This document shows positions 6,394-12,975 of a DNA stretch of 19,725 nucleotides, in pieces (within the stretch, counting starts at the first letter, position 1; every line of letters begins with the position of its first letter). The DNA is taken from the NCBI GenBank assembly GCA_002360495.1, contig DEQO01000161.1, positions 1-19,725 of the forward strand, read 5' to 3'. Made by a program: the position numbers and the translations under genes. Source of the DNA: Flavobacteriales bacterium UBA3364. Its GTDB lineage: Bacteria; Bacteroidota; Bacteroidia; Flavobacteriales_F; PHOS-HE28. The notes under the pieces are model-generated. The model saw only the letters and a program-made list of their open reading frames with translations, ran no database searches and had not been told where the DNA came from.

Positions 6394-6633
6394 CGTGTTG
6401 CTCTTTGGAAGTACGTGGCGGGTGTGGCGGGTGGCGGGTGATGCGCTGAACCACCACGGGGACGGGTGTTCTCCACCTTCCGGCTTGTGGCGGTCGTGTG
6501 GCGGTTTGGCGGTGTGCAAGAACTTCCGCCACCACGCCACGGCACCGCCATCGCGCAAACGATGGAATCCGCAACACGGGCGCGGCTTTTAGTCGAAGGT
6601 CCGCCAACCGACAGGCCCGCCATGGGGTAGCGA
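6394..6633. other. 240-bp non-coding gap with iteron-like GGCGG array (candidate origin)
   Basis: Three overlapping direct copies of GTGGCGGGTG start at 6415, 6424 and 6431. Three copies of KTGGCGGT-type repeats start at 6487, 6498 and 6506. Three inverted copies (CCGCCAC 6526, CGCCAC 6535, ACCGCCA 6544) complete the array. The direct and inverted groups can fold on each other, for example GTGGCGG 6498-6504 with CCGCCAC 6526-6532. It is by far the longest gap in an otherwise packed set of genes and lies exactly between two replication-type genes. An origin with iterons is the favoured reading; a regulator-binding region is the alternative. Confidence 0.5.
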
Positions 6634-8070
6634 TCAACCTTCATGGACCTTGGAGTATTGCCCGCCGTCGCGGTGTTTTTGAAAGAGCTTCTTGTCGCCG
6701 AGGTATCGCTCCACGGAACGTTTTGGAATGCCCAAGTCGCCACCGATCACGATTGCCTTGGCCGTGGTAAACCATGGGTCCTTGGGGGTTGCCGTTGGTA
6801 ATGCTCGATAGAACTTCAGCTTTCGCCCGCCCAATTCATCCACGGGTGTGCTATCGTGAAGCCTGAACAACACTTTGTCAGCCGTGGAGGTGAAGTAGTC
6901 CACAAGCGCGATCGCAGCGGTGAGGGAAGCCTCTTCCACATGCGTAGGCAAGTCGAATGCGGTGCCCTCGGCCCATCGTGCCAACGTGTCGATGAGTGCC
7001 AGCCTCAGGGTGTAGCTCATCATCTTCGTTCGGTGCCCGGCGCGTGCTTCGTCACCATCCCTGTTGAAACCGTCGATCACTGCTTTCAACTTCGCGTGGT
7101 GCTTTGACCAAAGCCGCTTCGCTTCCGGGGTGAACGTTAGCAGGATCGGCTCGGCACCTTCGTCCGGTGGTGGCATCGAAAGGAGCTTGTGGATGAACGC
7201 TTGCCAGTAGTCAGCGACTTGGGCATCCGGTTCGGCTTCGTTCCATGCGGGCACTTCCTGGGCTTCGGGGTAGGCGAAAAGAATGCGATCCACGAAGCCG
7301 TTGGAGCCACGACCGTCCGCGATCAGCCTACCCAACACACCGGGTTGGATCGTTCCGCACACCGATACGAAAGGACGTTCCACATAGAGCGGCCGCTTGC
7401 TCTTTACCCTGTTCACCCGAACGGGTTGAGCGCTCCACATGGAAAGGAATTTTTCCACGTCCCCGCCCTTGCTATACCGGCCAAAGTCTTCCACCCATCC
7501 GGCCAGTTCATCGCGATGCAAGCCCACCCCGCGACGGTTACGGTGGAGCGCTTCCACCAATGCCTCCGGTGTGGTATCGCTCACCAAGTGTTGATCGCAT
7601 TCGGGTTCCAAAGGGGCTTCGCTGCCCTCTTCCTTGCGGGCTTGCTTTACCGCCCGTGCGTATTCCCTCAGATCGTTCTCATAGCGCCGGGCGCTTTCGC
7701 GGTCGCGTTCGGTCAGCGGCTTCAGCATCATGGTGAGCGGGTGCGTTTTGTTCGCTCCCGGCCTGCCCACCAAGGCCAGCCAAAGGATGCCCGGTTCGGT
7801 CCATGCCCGTTTGGGTGTGATGCGTACCGAGGTGCCTATCGCTACCGATATGGCGAAGAGTATTGCGGCGGCCGTGTAGTCCATCGGGAAGCCGATGGTT
7901 TCGTGGAGGTGTGTGGTGATCCATTGCAAGCCTTCAGGCAGTACATGGACGGGAAAGCCTTGGGCCTTGGGCCGATCATCTTCGACCGGTAGCACGGTCA
8001 GGTGAGAAACTTCGGCTTGTATCTCGTTCACCAATTCGGTGTTGACCGCGTTCGGTTGTAGGTTTGGCAT
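6634..8070 (-). CDS. DUF3987 primase/helicase-like ATPase
   Basis: The protein is 478 aa, a usual length for the family. The N-terminus leads into LPEGLQWITTHLHETIGFPMDY (44-65) and the helix AAAILFAISVAIGTSVRI, typical of DUF3987. A P-loop-like GRPGANKT (102-109) has Asn where most Walker A motifs have Gly. A Walker B-like GLHRDELAGW (183-192, D187/E188) follows. A third conserved block is FVSVCGTIQPGVL...GSNGFVDRILFAYPE. The C-terminal part (about 400-478) looks like a winged-helix with GIPKRSVERYLGDKKLF. Family knowledge: DUF3987 proteins occur in phages, satellites and integrative elements, often fused to or beside primases. It is likely the replication ATPase of the element. It starts 43 bases after the HTH gene stop, so the two are probably co-transcribed. 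Confidence 0.85.
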   Translation of the reverse strand: MPNLQPNAVNTELVNEIQAEVSHLTVLPVEDDRPKAQGFPVHVLPEGLQWITTHLHETIGFPMDYTAAAILFAISVAIGTSVRITPKRAWTEPGILWLALVGRPGANKTHPLTMMLKPLTERDRESARRYENDLREYARAVKQARKEEGSEAPLEPECDQHLVSDTTPEALVEALHRNRRGVGLHRDELAGWVEDFGRYSKGGDVEKFLSMWSAQPVRVNRVKSKRPLYVERPFVSVCGTIQPGVLGRLIADGRGSNGFVDRILFAYPEAQEVPAWNEAEPDAQVADYWQAFIHKLLSMPPPDEGAEPILLTFTPEAKRLWSKHHAKLKAVIDGFNRDGDEARAGHRTKMMSYTLRLALIDTLARWAEGTAFDLPTHVEEASLTAAIALVDYFTSTADKVLFRLHDSTPVDELGGRKLKFYRALPTATPKDPWFTTAKAIVIGGDLGIPKRSVERYLGDKKLFQKHRDGGQYSKVHEG

Positions 8071-8113
8071 GGAAGTCAGTTTTTGAGCGGGTTAGCGTTC
8101 GTGCGCTGCCCGC

Positions 8114-8422
8114 TCACTTGGTTCCTGCCATGCGTTCCACCGCGACCTCGGCAACCGTGCGACGGCGACCCGCGTCGATCCATGCCTCCAGTTCCGCACG
8201 TCGGAAGTAGAGCCGCCCACCAACGCGCCGGTGTGGGATCTCCCGGCGATGCGTCAACTTGTAGATCGTGCGACGTGCAAGGCCCGTGATAGTCACGGCC
8301 AAGTCCAGCCCGCCAATCTCATCGGCGGGCTTGTCGTTCATCGTGCGGCTCTTCAGTACCCGCACATCCACGGCCAGCGCATCCAAGCGGGCCGTTATCT
8401 CGTCAAAGGGGTTCGATGTCAT
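8114..8422 (-). CDS. Excisionase-like helix-turn-helix DNA-binding protein
   Basis: The protein is 102 aa. Residues 1-24 (NPFDEITARLDALAVDVRVL) form the short coiled helix seen in Bacteroidota element HTH proteins. Residues 38-83 are an HTH_17/MerR-like excisionase domain: LDLAVTITGLARRTIYKLTHRREIPHRRVGGRLYFRRAELEAWI is the recognisable order of helix, recognition helix (TIYKLTHR), wing (HRRVGGRLYF) and final helix. Expected role: recombination directionality factor and/or regulator of the replication genes. It leads DUF3987 on the same strand, and an inverted repeat lies 67-87 bases upstream of its start. It is adjacent to the integrase operon, as usual. Confidence 0.85.
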   Translation of the reverse strand: MTSNPFDEITARLDALAVDVRVLKSRTMNDKPADEIGGLDLAVTITGLARRTIYKLTHRREIPHRRVGGRLYFRRAELEAWIDAGRRRTVAEVAVERMAGTK

Positions 8423-8488
8423 TTGCGATGCCCGGCTTGTGCCAAAGCGATCGCAACACTATCCCCAAGTTTTGCCCTCCACCGGAAA

Positions 8489-8509
8489 TACACATGTGAT
8501 CCATGTGTA
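8489..8509. promoter_or_regulatory. Inverted repeat upstream of the HTH gene (possible operator)
   Basis: TACACATG-TGATC-CATGTGTA is a perfect 8-bp inverted repeat in the 105-bp gap between the 551-aa gene stop and the HTH gene. GGAAA and TTTCC flank it as a partial outer repeat. No T-run follows on the leftward strand, so an operator, perhaps for the HTH protein itself, is more likely than a terminator. Confidence 0.4.
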
Positions 8510-8527
8510 GGAATTTCCTTGGGTGCT

Positions 8528-10183
8528 TTACAGGTCGTTCAGTATTGCCTCAGCATGTACAGCGGCGTCCAAATGTCCAAGCCGATCCAATTCGGCTTTG
8601 ACGGCTGCCCATGTCCTTCGGCCGTAGGCTTCACGCGACCGAGGACCTCCTTTGAGATAAGGCTTGCCATCGGCTCCATCGAACCGATCCCGTTCCTGTT
8701 TCAACTTCTCCCCGGCGCGATCATGCAACTGCCCATATTGCTTTGCCAAGCGAAGTGCGGCCGTCGCGTTCACGATACCGTGGTCCGCGTGCTCGGCCTT
8801 TTCCATGCACCAACAAAGGCGCGCAATTATGGGCACGCTTAGGGTCGCCTGAGGGAACGCCTTCACCTTCATTTTGGCAGCCAACGGAACCGGAACGGCC
8901 CCACCTTTCTCAACAGCGCCCAAATGTTCCAGCAAGCGTTCTCTCCAAGTGTAGAACCCTTCGATATGCCCGTGGAACATAGCCGCGATATCGCCAGGGG
9001 CCGCGTGTTGCCCCCTGTTGGACAAGTCTTTCTTTGCCAGTTCTAATCGCTCTTCGTAGGTCGCGCGTTCGGCGATGCCAATGGATAGCTGGGCAATGCC
9101 GGAAGACAAGCGGCCGACCTCCTTCGACGCTTGTTCGCTTTCACCATGGGCATCCAGTGCAGCGGCGACCTGCTTGGAATACACCGTAATCCATCGCTCC
9201 CAGCGTTGGGTCAGGTTGTCGGATCGTGAACCAAGGTTATCGGCTTCCAACAAGGTCAGCCCGTAAATTGGCGATCCGCCACCTTGGTACCATATACCCG
9301 AAAGTTCGCGACGTTGATTGCCCAAAGTCGCCATGTAGTCTTTAAGGTCAGGGCGATAGCCCTTCAGTATTTGGTCACGTTTGCGGCGGAATGTGTCCAC
9401 ATCATCCGCGCCATCCCTCAAAAGGGTCAACAAGCAATAGTGCGCTTCGTGTAGTAGTTGCTTGAAGGTGTCAACTACACTGCGACCCTGCCAAATGGAC
9501 GAAGCGGGGGGCATCACAGCAGGCAGTGGAGGCAAGCCCAATTGATCACGAATGCCATTCCATATGCCCTGCATGATTGCGCCCGATTGGGCTTTGCTTG
9601 TCCATTCTCGGATCTCATCCCCTAAGGACTTGTCGAGGTCCGGCGCGAAGTAGTTCTCGTTCCTTAGGTCGGTTGAAACGGCCAGTGCCATATCGGTAGG
9701 CATGTCGTTTATGTGCCATCGCTCATCAGGCACGGTGCCGAGGTATTCCACGAAGGCATCAGCGTTGCCCCCGTTGTCGCGGTGATATTTCAGGAATGAG
9801 TGCAGCACACGTTTCCGTTCGGGAAGGTTGAACCCCTTCCGCCCTTTCCAGATATCGAGCAGCCGTTCCCTAAAGTTCCATCGCACCGCTCTTCCATCGG
9901 CCATTCCCGCACGGGGGCGCAATAGATGCCCTTTCACTTCGTCAATTTGGAAAGGGTTCGCGATGTCAAATTGATTCCCGGCGGTCCCATTTATAGGGGC
10001 TAAGGCAATACCTGGAATGTTTGCGATCACACCGGCTATTTCAGCCTTAGCCTCTTCGCTTTCAGGGGGCACGGCTTCATGGTCTCTATCGAGGTGCTTC
10101 AGTTCGACAATGCCCACCCAACGACACTGGCCGGGTTTCCTTATGCCCACAGCTTTTGTGATTCTCGCGAACACTTGTGCCAT
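8528..10183 (-). CDS. Unknown 551-aa element protein coupled to the integrase
   Basis: The protein is 551 aa. The ATG at 10183 follows the integrase stop by three bases (TGA GAC ATG), so the two are almost certainly co-translated. It has no signal peptide and no membrane segment. It is soluble, tryptophan-rich and largely helical. The N-terminal 115 residues look like a separate mixed fold (RWVGIVELKHLDRDHEAVP, GIALAPINGTAGNQFDI). The middle (120-290) and C-terminal parts (330-551) are helical, with a charged C-terminus. I find no relaxase HxH pattern, no Walker motif, no nuclease signature (HNH, PD-ExK, GIY-YIG) and no toxin motif. It is not a family I know. Its position beside the integrase is where satellites often keep cargo, including anti-phage genes, but that role is only a possibility. 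Confidence 0.78.
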   Translation of the reverse strand: MAQVFARITKAVGIRKPGQCRWVGIVELKHLDRDHEAVPPESEEAKAEIAGVIANIPGIALAPINGTAGNQFDIANPFQIDEVKGHLLRPRAGMADGRAVRWNFRERLLDIWKGRKGFNLPERKRVLHSFLKYHRDNGGNADAFVEYLGTVPDERWHINDMPTDMALAVSTDLRNENYFAPDLDKSLGDEIREWTSKAQSGAIMQGIWNGIRDQLGLPPLPAVMPPASSIWQGRSVVDTFKQLLHEAHYCLLTLLRDGADDVDTFRRKRDQILKGYRPDLKDYMATLGNQRRELSGIWYQGGGSPIYGLTLLEADNLGSRSDNLTQRWERWITVYSKQVAAALDAHGESEQASKEVGRLSSGIAQLSIGIAERATYEERLELAKKDLSNRGQHAAPGDIAAMFHGHIEGFYTWRERLLEHLGAVEKGGAVPVPLAAKMKVKAFPQATLSVPIIARLCWCMEKAEHADHGIVNATAALRLAKQYGQLHDRAGEKLKQERDRFDGADGKPYLKGGPRSREAYGRRTWAAVKAELDRLGHLDAAVHAEAILNDL

Positions 10184-10186
10184 GTC

Positions 10187-11440
10187 TCAGAGCAATTGAT
10201 CGGCGGCGTCCAATACTTCACTACCGAACCGCTTCAGGTAAGCGCGGGTCGTGTTCACGCTCTCGTGTCCCATGCTCTCCGATATCACAGCCACATCCAC
10301 GCCCTTCCGCTTCAATGTGGTAGCGAACGTGTGCCGGGCAACGTAGGAGGTGAGGGGCACCGTGATGCCCACGACCTCGGCGGCTTCCTTCAATTCAAGG
10401 TTGAGCCGCTTCAGGCACTTTTGTATCCGGTTCCATTGCTGCCTTTCGGTTCCATGCTCTTCGCTCAGGATGGGGAAGAGGTAGGGACTATCTCCGCCGT
10501 CGAATGCGGCCAGTAGCTCGGCCAGCGCATCACTCACCGGGATACTGAAAGCATCGTTCGTTTTCCGGCGGCGGTAGAAGATCCGTCCATCGTAAACGTC
10601 CGCGCGCTTCAGTTGGGCAATGTCTGCAAAGTTCATCCCACGCGCGTAGTAGCTAAACAGGAAGAGGCGAACGCTTTCGCTGAGGTGCGGGTGATCGCTG
10701 AAGGGGAAGCTCTTCAGCTTGTCCATGTCCTGCTCAGTGAGGGATCGCGGGTTGGACTTGCTTTTGAGCCGCTTCATGGAGTAGCCCCGTGATCGTGCGG
10801 TTTCAAAGGGATATTGATCGCGATGGAGCAAGCCCTCTTTGATCGCCATGTTCACCGCAACACGAAGCACACGCATATACGTGGCGATGCCGCCGTTGGC
10901 GCATCCAATGCCCTTCAAGTATTGCTCCAGCCCCTCCAGCTTCCGCGCGGTGAGGTCAGCGAAGGCTACGGCCCTACCTCCACTGAAGCGACGAAGGGCG
11001 CTTGCAGCGTTGCGGTAGGTGATCGCGTAGCCGATACGTCCCTCGGCCCGGAATGTGTTTTCCAAGTGTTCCAGGTAGGCCAGCACATCCTCGGCGGCTT
11101 TGGGGTTGCGGTAGCGGGCATCGAAGTTCTCCAGCGAAAGCGCCTTGCTCACCACCAAACTGTCCACCATGCCGGAAACTTGGGCTTCAATCGCGCTCAG
11201 GATCCCGTTTGTGTAGGCGGCACCCTTCACGCGGGCTTTCACCCGGCCCGTTCCTTCGTCCCATTGCTCCAGCGTGCAAGCCTCCTTCGTGGAGTAGCGT
11301 TTGATCTTGCCGTTGTGGATCAACTGAAGCCGGATCGGATGCCGTCCGCCGGTCAGGGTCTTTCCGGAAAGGCATACGAACCGGGCGCTGAAGCCTTGGG
11401 CTTTGGCCTTCGGGTTGAGGTTGATACTTGCACCTGCCAT
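10187..11440 (-). CDS. Tyrosine recombinase (integrase) of the element
   Basis: The protein is 417 aa from the ATG at 11440. The open frame continues to 11680, but that part is a translation of the att site and is not used. Domains: an N-terminal arm-type DNA-binding domain (about 20-105; RHPIRLQLIHNGKIKRYSTK), a SAM-like core-binding domain (about 112-210; LAYLEHLENTF, YRNAASALRRF) and the catalytic domain (232-410). Catalytic residues are R267 (YYARGMNFADIAQL), K293, R369 in SYVARHTFAT, H392 (MGHESVNTT) and nucleophile Y401. Box II has Tyr at the usual first His position, as in many Bacteroidota integrases. The gene sits 148 bases inside the right att repeat. It should catalyse integration into, and with an excisionase excision from, tRNA-Thr. 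Confidence 0.93.
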   Translation of the reverse strand: MAGASINLNPKAKAQGFSARFVCLSGKTLTGGRHPIRLQLIHNGKIKRYSTKEACTLEQWDEGTGRVKARVKGAAYTNGILSAIEAQVSGMVDSLVVSKALSLENFDARYRNPKAAEDVLAYLEHLENTFRAEGRIGYAITYRNAASALRRFSGGRAVAFADLTARKLEGLEQYLKGIGCANGGIATYMRVLRVAVNMAIKEGLLHRDQYPFETARSRGYSMKRLKSKSNPRSLTEQDMDKLKSFPFSDHPHLSESVRLFLFSYYARGMNFADIAQLKRADVYDGRIFYRRRKTNDAFSIPVSDALAELLAAFDGGDSPYLFPILSEEHGTERQQWNRIQKCLKRLNLELKEAAEVVGITVPLTSYVARHTFATTLKRKGVDVAVISESMGHESVNTTRAYLKRFGSEVLDAADQLL

Positions 11441-11463
11441 CGGGGTCGGGGTAAACGATGGGG

Positions 11464-11471
11464 TAAATGTA
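11464..11471 (-). promoter_or_regulatory. Probable integrase promoter
   Basis: Read leftward, TACATTTA is one base off TAnnTTTG. A TTC lies 20 nt upstream as a -33 element, and the integrase ATG is 23 bases downstream. It would drive the integrase and the coupled 551-aa gene. Confidence 0.42.
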
Positions 11472-11521
11472 GGGGCAAGAGGAAGGAAAATGAACGGTGT
11501 ATCTAATTTCCCCGTCGGACC

Positions 11522-11529
11522 TACATTTG
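11522..11529 (+). promoter_or_regulatory. Outward-facing promoter-like box at the right end of the element
   Basis: TACATTTG matches TAnnTTTG exactly and lies 67 bases before the right att repeat. The tRNA promoter box at 2631 lies 67 bases before the left repeat, so the spacing is identical. Between box and repeat the two sides are not similar (about 30% equal bases). No ORF follows; a transcript would run through the tRNA fragment to the terminator at 11636. Activity is unproven. Confidence 0.35.
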
Positions 11530-11588
11530 CAGCGGTAGGCAAGTGCTGGAGTAGGGAAGGACTAACCCTGAAAAGTGCCCCGGTAGTT

Positions 11589-11633
11589 ATTCGTAATGAG
11601 CAGGTCGCCGGTTCAAATCCGGCGGGAGGCTCT
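11589..11633 (+). repeat. Right attachment repeat (attR), original 3' end of tRNA-Thr
   Basis: This second copy of the 45-bp repeat lacks any 5' half of a tRNA, so it is not a functional gene. Its acceptor strand GGGAGGC (11624-11630) pairs perfectly with the 5' strand GCCTCCC at 2669, unlike the copy at 2733-2739. It is followed by the tRNA-type terminator at 11636. This is therefore the ancestral chromosomal end. Confidence 0.85.
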
Positions 11634-11635
11634 GG

Positions 11636-11661
11636 AAGGGGCCACGGAAGTGGTCCCTTTT
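11636..11661 (+). terminator. Rho-independent terminator, originally of tRNA-Thr
   Basis: AAGGGGCCAC and GTGGTCCCTT form a 10-bp stem (one G-T pair) around a GGAA tetraloop, ending in TTTT. It begins three bases after the right att repeat, the expected place for the terminator of the uninterrupted tRNA gene. The following 150 bases to the next gene hold only a small hairpin (CCACCG-CTG-CGGTGG near 11775) and no clear promoter. Confidence 0.75.
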
Positions 11662-11815
11662 GCGTTGCCGTCCTTCGCACAGCGGTGCATGGATGATCCT
11701 ACGGGATGGGGGGCCTTTGTCTGCCAACGCAACCATTCGGAGGGTCCGTTGTCCTTATTGCCGATGGAACGTACCACCGCTGCGGTGGACCTCATCAGGA
11801 TAATTGGCCTGCAGA

Positions 11816-12196
11816 ATGGAGGATGAACGTGCGAACGTGCTTCGCATCGACAAGACGGCGCTGTGGGAAGCTATCCTTCAGGCTTTCGTCGAGAGCCGGT
11901 TCGCCGCTCCGCACGGCGCGCGGTACGTGAATATCCATGCGAACGGTACGCTGTCGGTATCGCGCACCGGCCTGGGCTTGCGTCAAAGTGGTTCATGGAT
12001 CATCGCCTTGGAATGTCTTGGCGCGCCGGAATTCCCCGGCCGTGCGGTGCCCGTGGGGGCTTCGTGGTCCAGGGACGAATACTTGACCTGGGTAAGTTCC
12101 CGGATGGACCTCTATTTGGATCCGGCGCTGGACGAGTTGGAACACCAAGCCAAACGGCAAGGCCTGCGGGTCGAATTCATCGATCACGCCCCATGA
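11816..12196 (+). CDS. Hypothetical protein, first gene after the element
   Basis: The protein is 126 aa from the ATG at 11816 (MEDERANVLRIDKTALWEAI). It is soluble with no signal peptide. The N-terminal half has a helix (TALWEAILQAFVESRF) followed by strand-like YVNIHANGTLSVSR. The middle, GSWIIALECLGAPEFPGRAVP, and the acidic C-terminal helix, MDLYLDPALDELEHQAKRQ, complete a small alpha/beta protein. I do not recognise a family. Its stop TGA overlaps an in-frame ATG (12193) of the sigma-factor frame, so it may be translationally linked to the sigma operon. The short intact frame and consistent codon use favour a real gene. Confidence 0.6.
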   Translation: MEDERANVLRIDKTALWEAILQAFVESRFAAPHGARYVNIHANGTLSVSRTGLGLRQSGSWIIALECLGAPEFPGRAVPVGASWSRDEYLTWVSSRMDLYLDPALDELEHQAKRQGLRVEFIDHAP

Positions 12197-12312
12197 TGTG
12201 CATGGAGATGACCGCTTCGGTCCGCAAGGAACGCTGCTTCGTTCCCTATCGGTCGATCGGGGTATCTTCCGCACCGGATCCACCCTGGCTCGGGTGGTTG
12301 GTGGGAAAAACG

Positions 12313-12975
12313 ATGGACCGTCGCAACAGTTCGGCATTGACCCTGGGGCGTGGAGCAGTAAGGCTTACGTTTCCCGATGGTCCCGCCGCCGCGTTCAGCG
12401 CTAGCGATGCGTTGCTCGTGAAACGTTGCCTGGATGGGGAGGAAGTTGCTTGCACTGAGCTTTTCCATCGGTACTATGGACAACTCATGCCGATCTGCAT
12501 GCGTTATGCCACCGATGCCGATGACGCGAAGGATATCCTGCAGGAAGGCTTCCTACGCATCTTCGGAAGGCTGCGGTCGTACAACGGCTCTGGTCATTTC
12601 AGCGGCTGGTTGAAACGTGTCATGGTGAACGCCGCCATCAATCACTACCGCGCCAACGCCAAGGAAAGGATCAACGCCCGGTACGATGAAAAACCGGACT
12701 ACTACCATGTCGCCGAAGAAGAAGAGGTGGAGGATCGCCTGAGCGGGGTCGGCGTTCAGGACATTCTCGTTCTGGTGCAGCGCCTAACGCCAGGGTACCG
12801 TCTCGTGTTCAATCTCTTCATCATGGAAGGATGGGGGCACGAGCAGATCGCAAGGGAACTTGGGATCAGTGTCGGCACGTCGAAATCGAACCTGAACCGG
12901 GCCCGAGCCCAGTTGAAGGAGTGGCTTTTGGAGTGGCAGATGGAACCAACGCATCGCATAGGTCATGGCGGCTGA
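12313..12975 (+). CDS. ECF-type RNA polymerase sigma factor
   Basis: The protein is 220 aa from the ATG at 12313. Region 2 spans about 35-115: SDALLVKRCLDGEEVACTEL, FHRYYGQLMPICMRY, DADDAKDILQEGFLRIF (the core-binding segment) and FSGWLKRVMVNAAINHYR. An acidic linker (EEEEVED) joins it to region 4 (155-205), with LTPGYRLVFNLFIMEGWGHEQIARELGIS and the HTH SVGTSKSNLNRARAQLKEWL. An alternative in-frame ATG at 12193 overlaps the previous stop by ATGA and would add 40 residues without sigma-like features. The gene overlaps the following membrane/barrel gene by 11 bases, typical of a sigma factor with its regulator. Expected role: control of an envelope-related regulon; targets are unknown. Confidence 0.9.
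   Translation: MDRRNSSALTLGRGAVRLTFPDGPAAAFSASDALLVKRCLDGEEVACTELFHRYYGQLMPICMRYATDADDAKDILQEGFLRIFGRLRSYNGSGHFSGWLKRVMVNAAINHYRANAKERINARYDEKPDYYHVAEEEEVEDRLSGVGVQDILVLVQRLTPGYRLVFNLFIMEGWGHEQIARELGISVGTSKSNLNRARAQLKEWLLEWQMEPTHRIGHGG

Larger units (their letters stand above)
2698..11588. mobile_element. 8,891-bp integrative element inserted in tRNA-Thr
   Basis: The element is bounded by a 45-bp direct repeat of the 3' part of tRNA-Thr (2698-2742 and 11589-11633; 44 of 45 bases equal; constant offset 8,891). It carries a tyrosine integrase next to the right end, an excisionase-like HTH protein, a DUF3987 ATPase, a DUF6371 zinc-finger/toprim-like protein, a GGCGG repeat array, a 551-aa unknown gene, three further conserved-looking hypothetical genes and a lipoprotein. 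All are transcribed leftward. No relaxase, coupling protein, capsid or large terminase gene was seen. This suggests a phage-satellite-like or helper-dependent integrative element rather than a self-transmissible one. Intact integrase and both repeats suggest it may still be able to excise. Confidence 0.88.

Noticed and set aside
6394..6558. A 55-codon upstream extension of the DUF6371 frame
   Set aside because: It is a Pro/His/Trp-rich translation of the GGCGG repeat array. The ATG at 6393 begins a typical DUF6371 N-terminus.
7189..7992. A 267-codon plus-strand frame within DUF3987
   Set aside because: It is antisense to a gene with clear P-loop and DUF3987 blocks. It has no recognisable motif and a composition expected of a shadow frame in GC-rich DNA.
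8528..10183. The 551-aa gene as a mobilisation relaxase
   Set aside because: No HxH or HUH-type metal motif with a paired catalytic Tyr, and no Mob-like N-terminus, could be found by reading the protein.
11570..11633. A possible second tRNA-Thr gene at the right att site
   Set aside because: Only the 3' part matches. The bases before 11589 form no acceptor 5' strand or D arm.
11441..11680. An 80-codon upstream extension of the integrase frame, containing GFEPATCSLR
   Set aside because: This is a translation of the att repeat (tRNA 3' end antisense), a well-known spurious frame. The ATG at 11440 gives the normal integrase N-terminus and has a promoter-like box just upstream.
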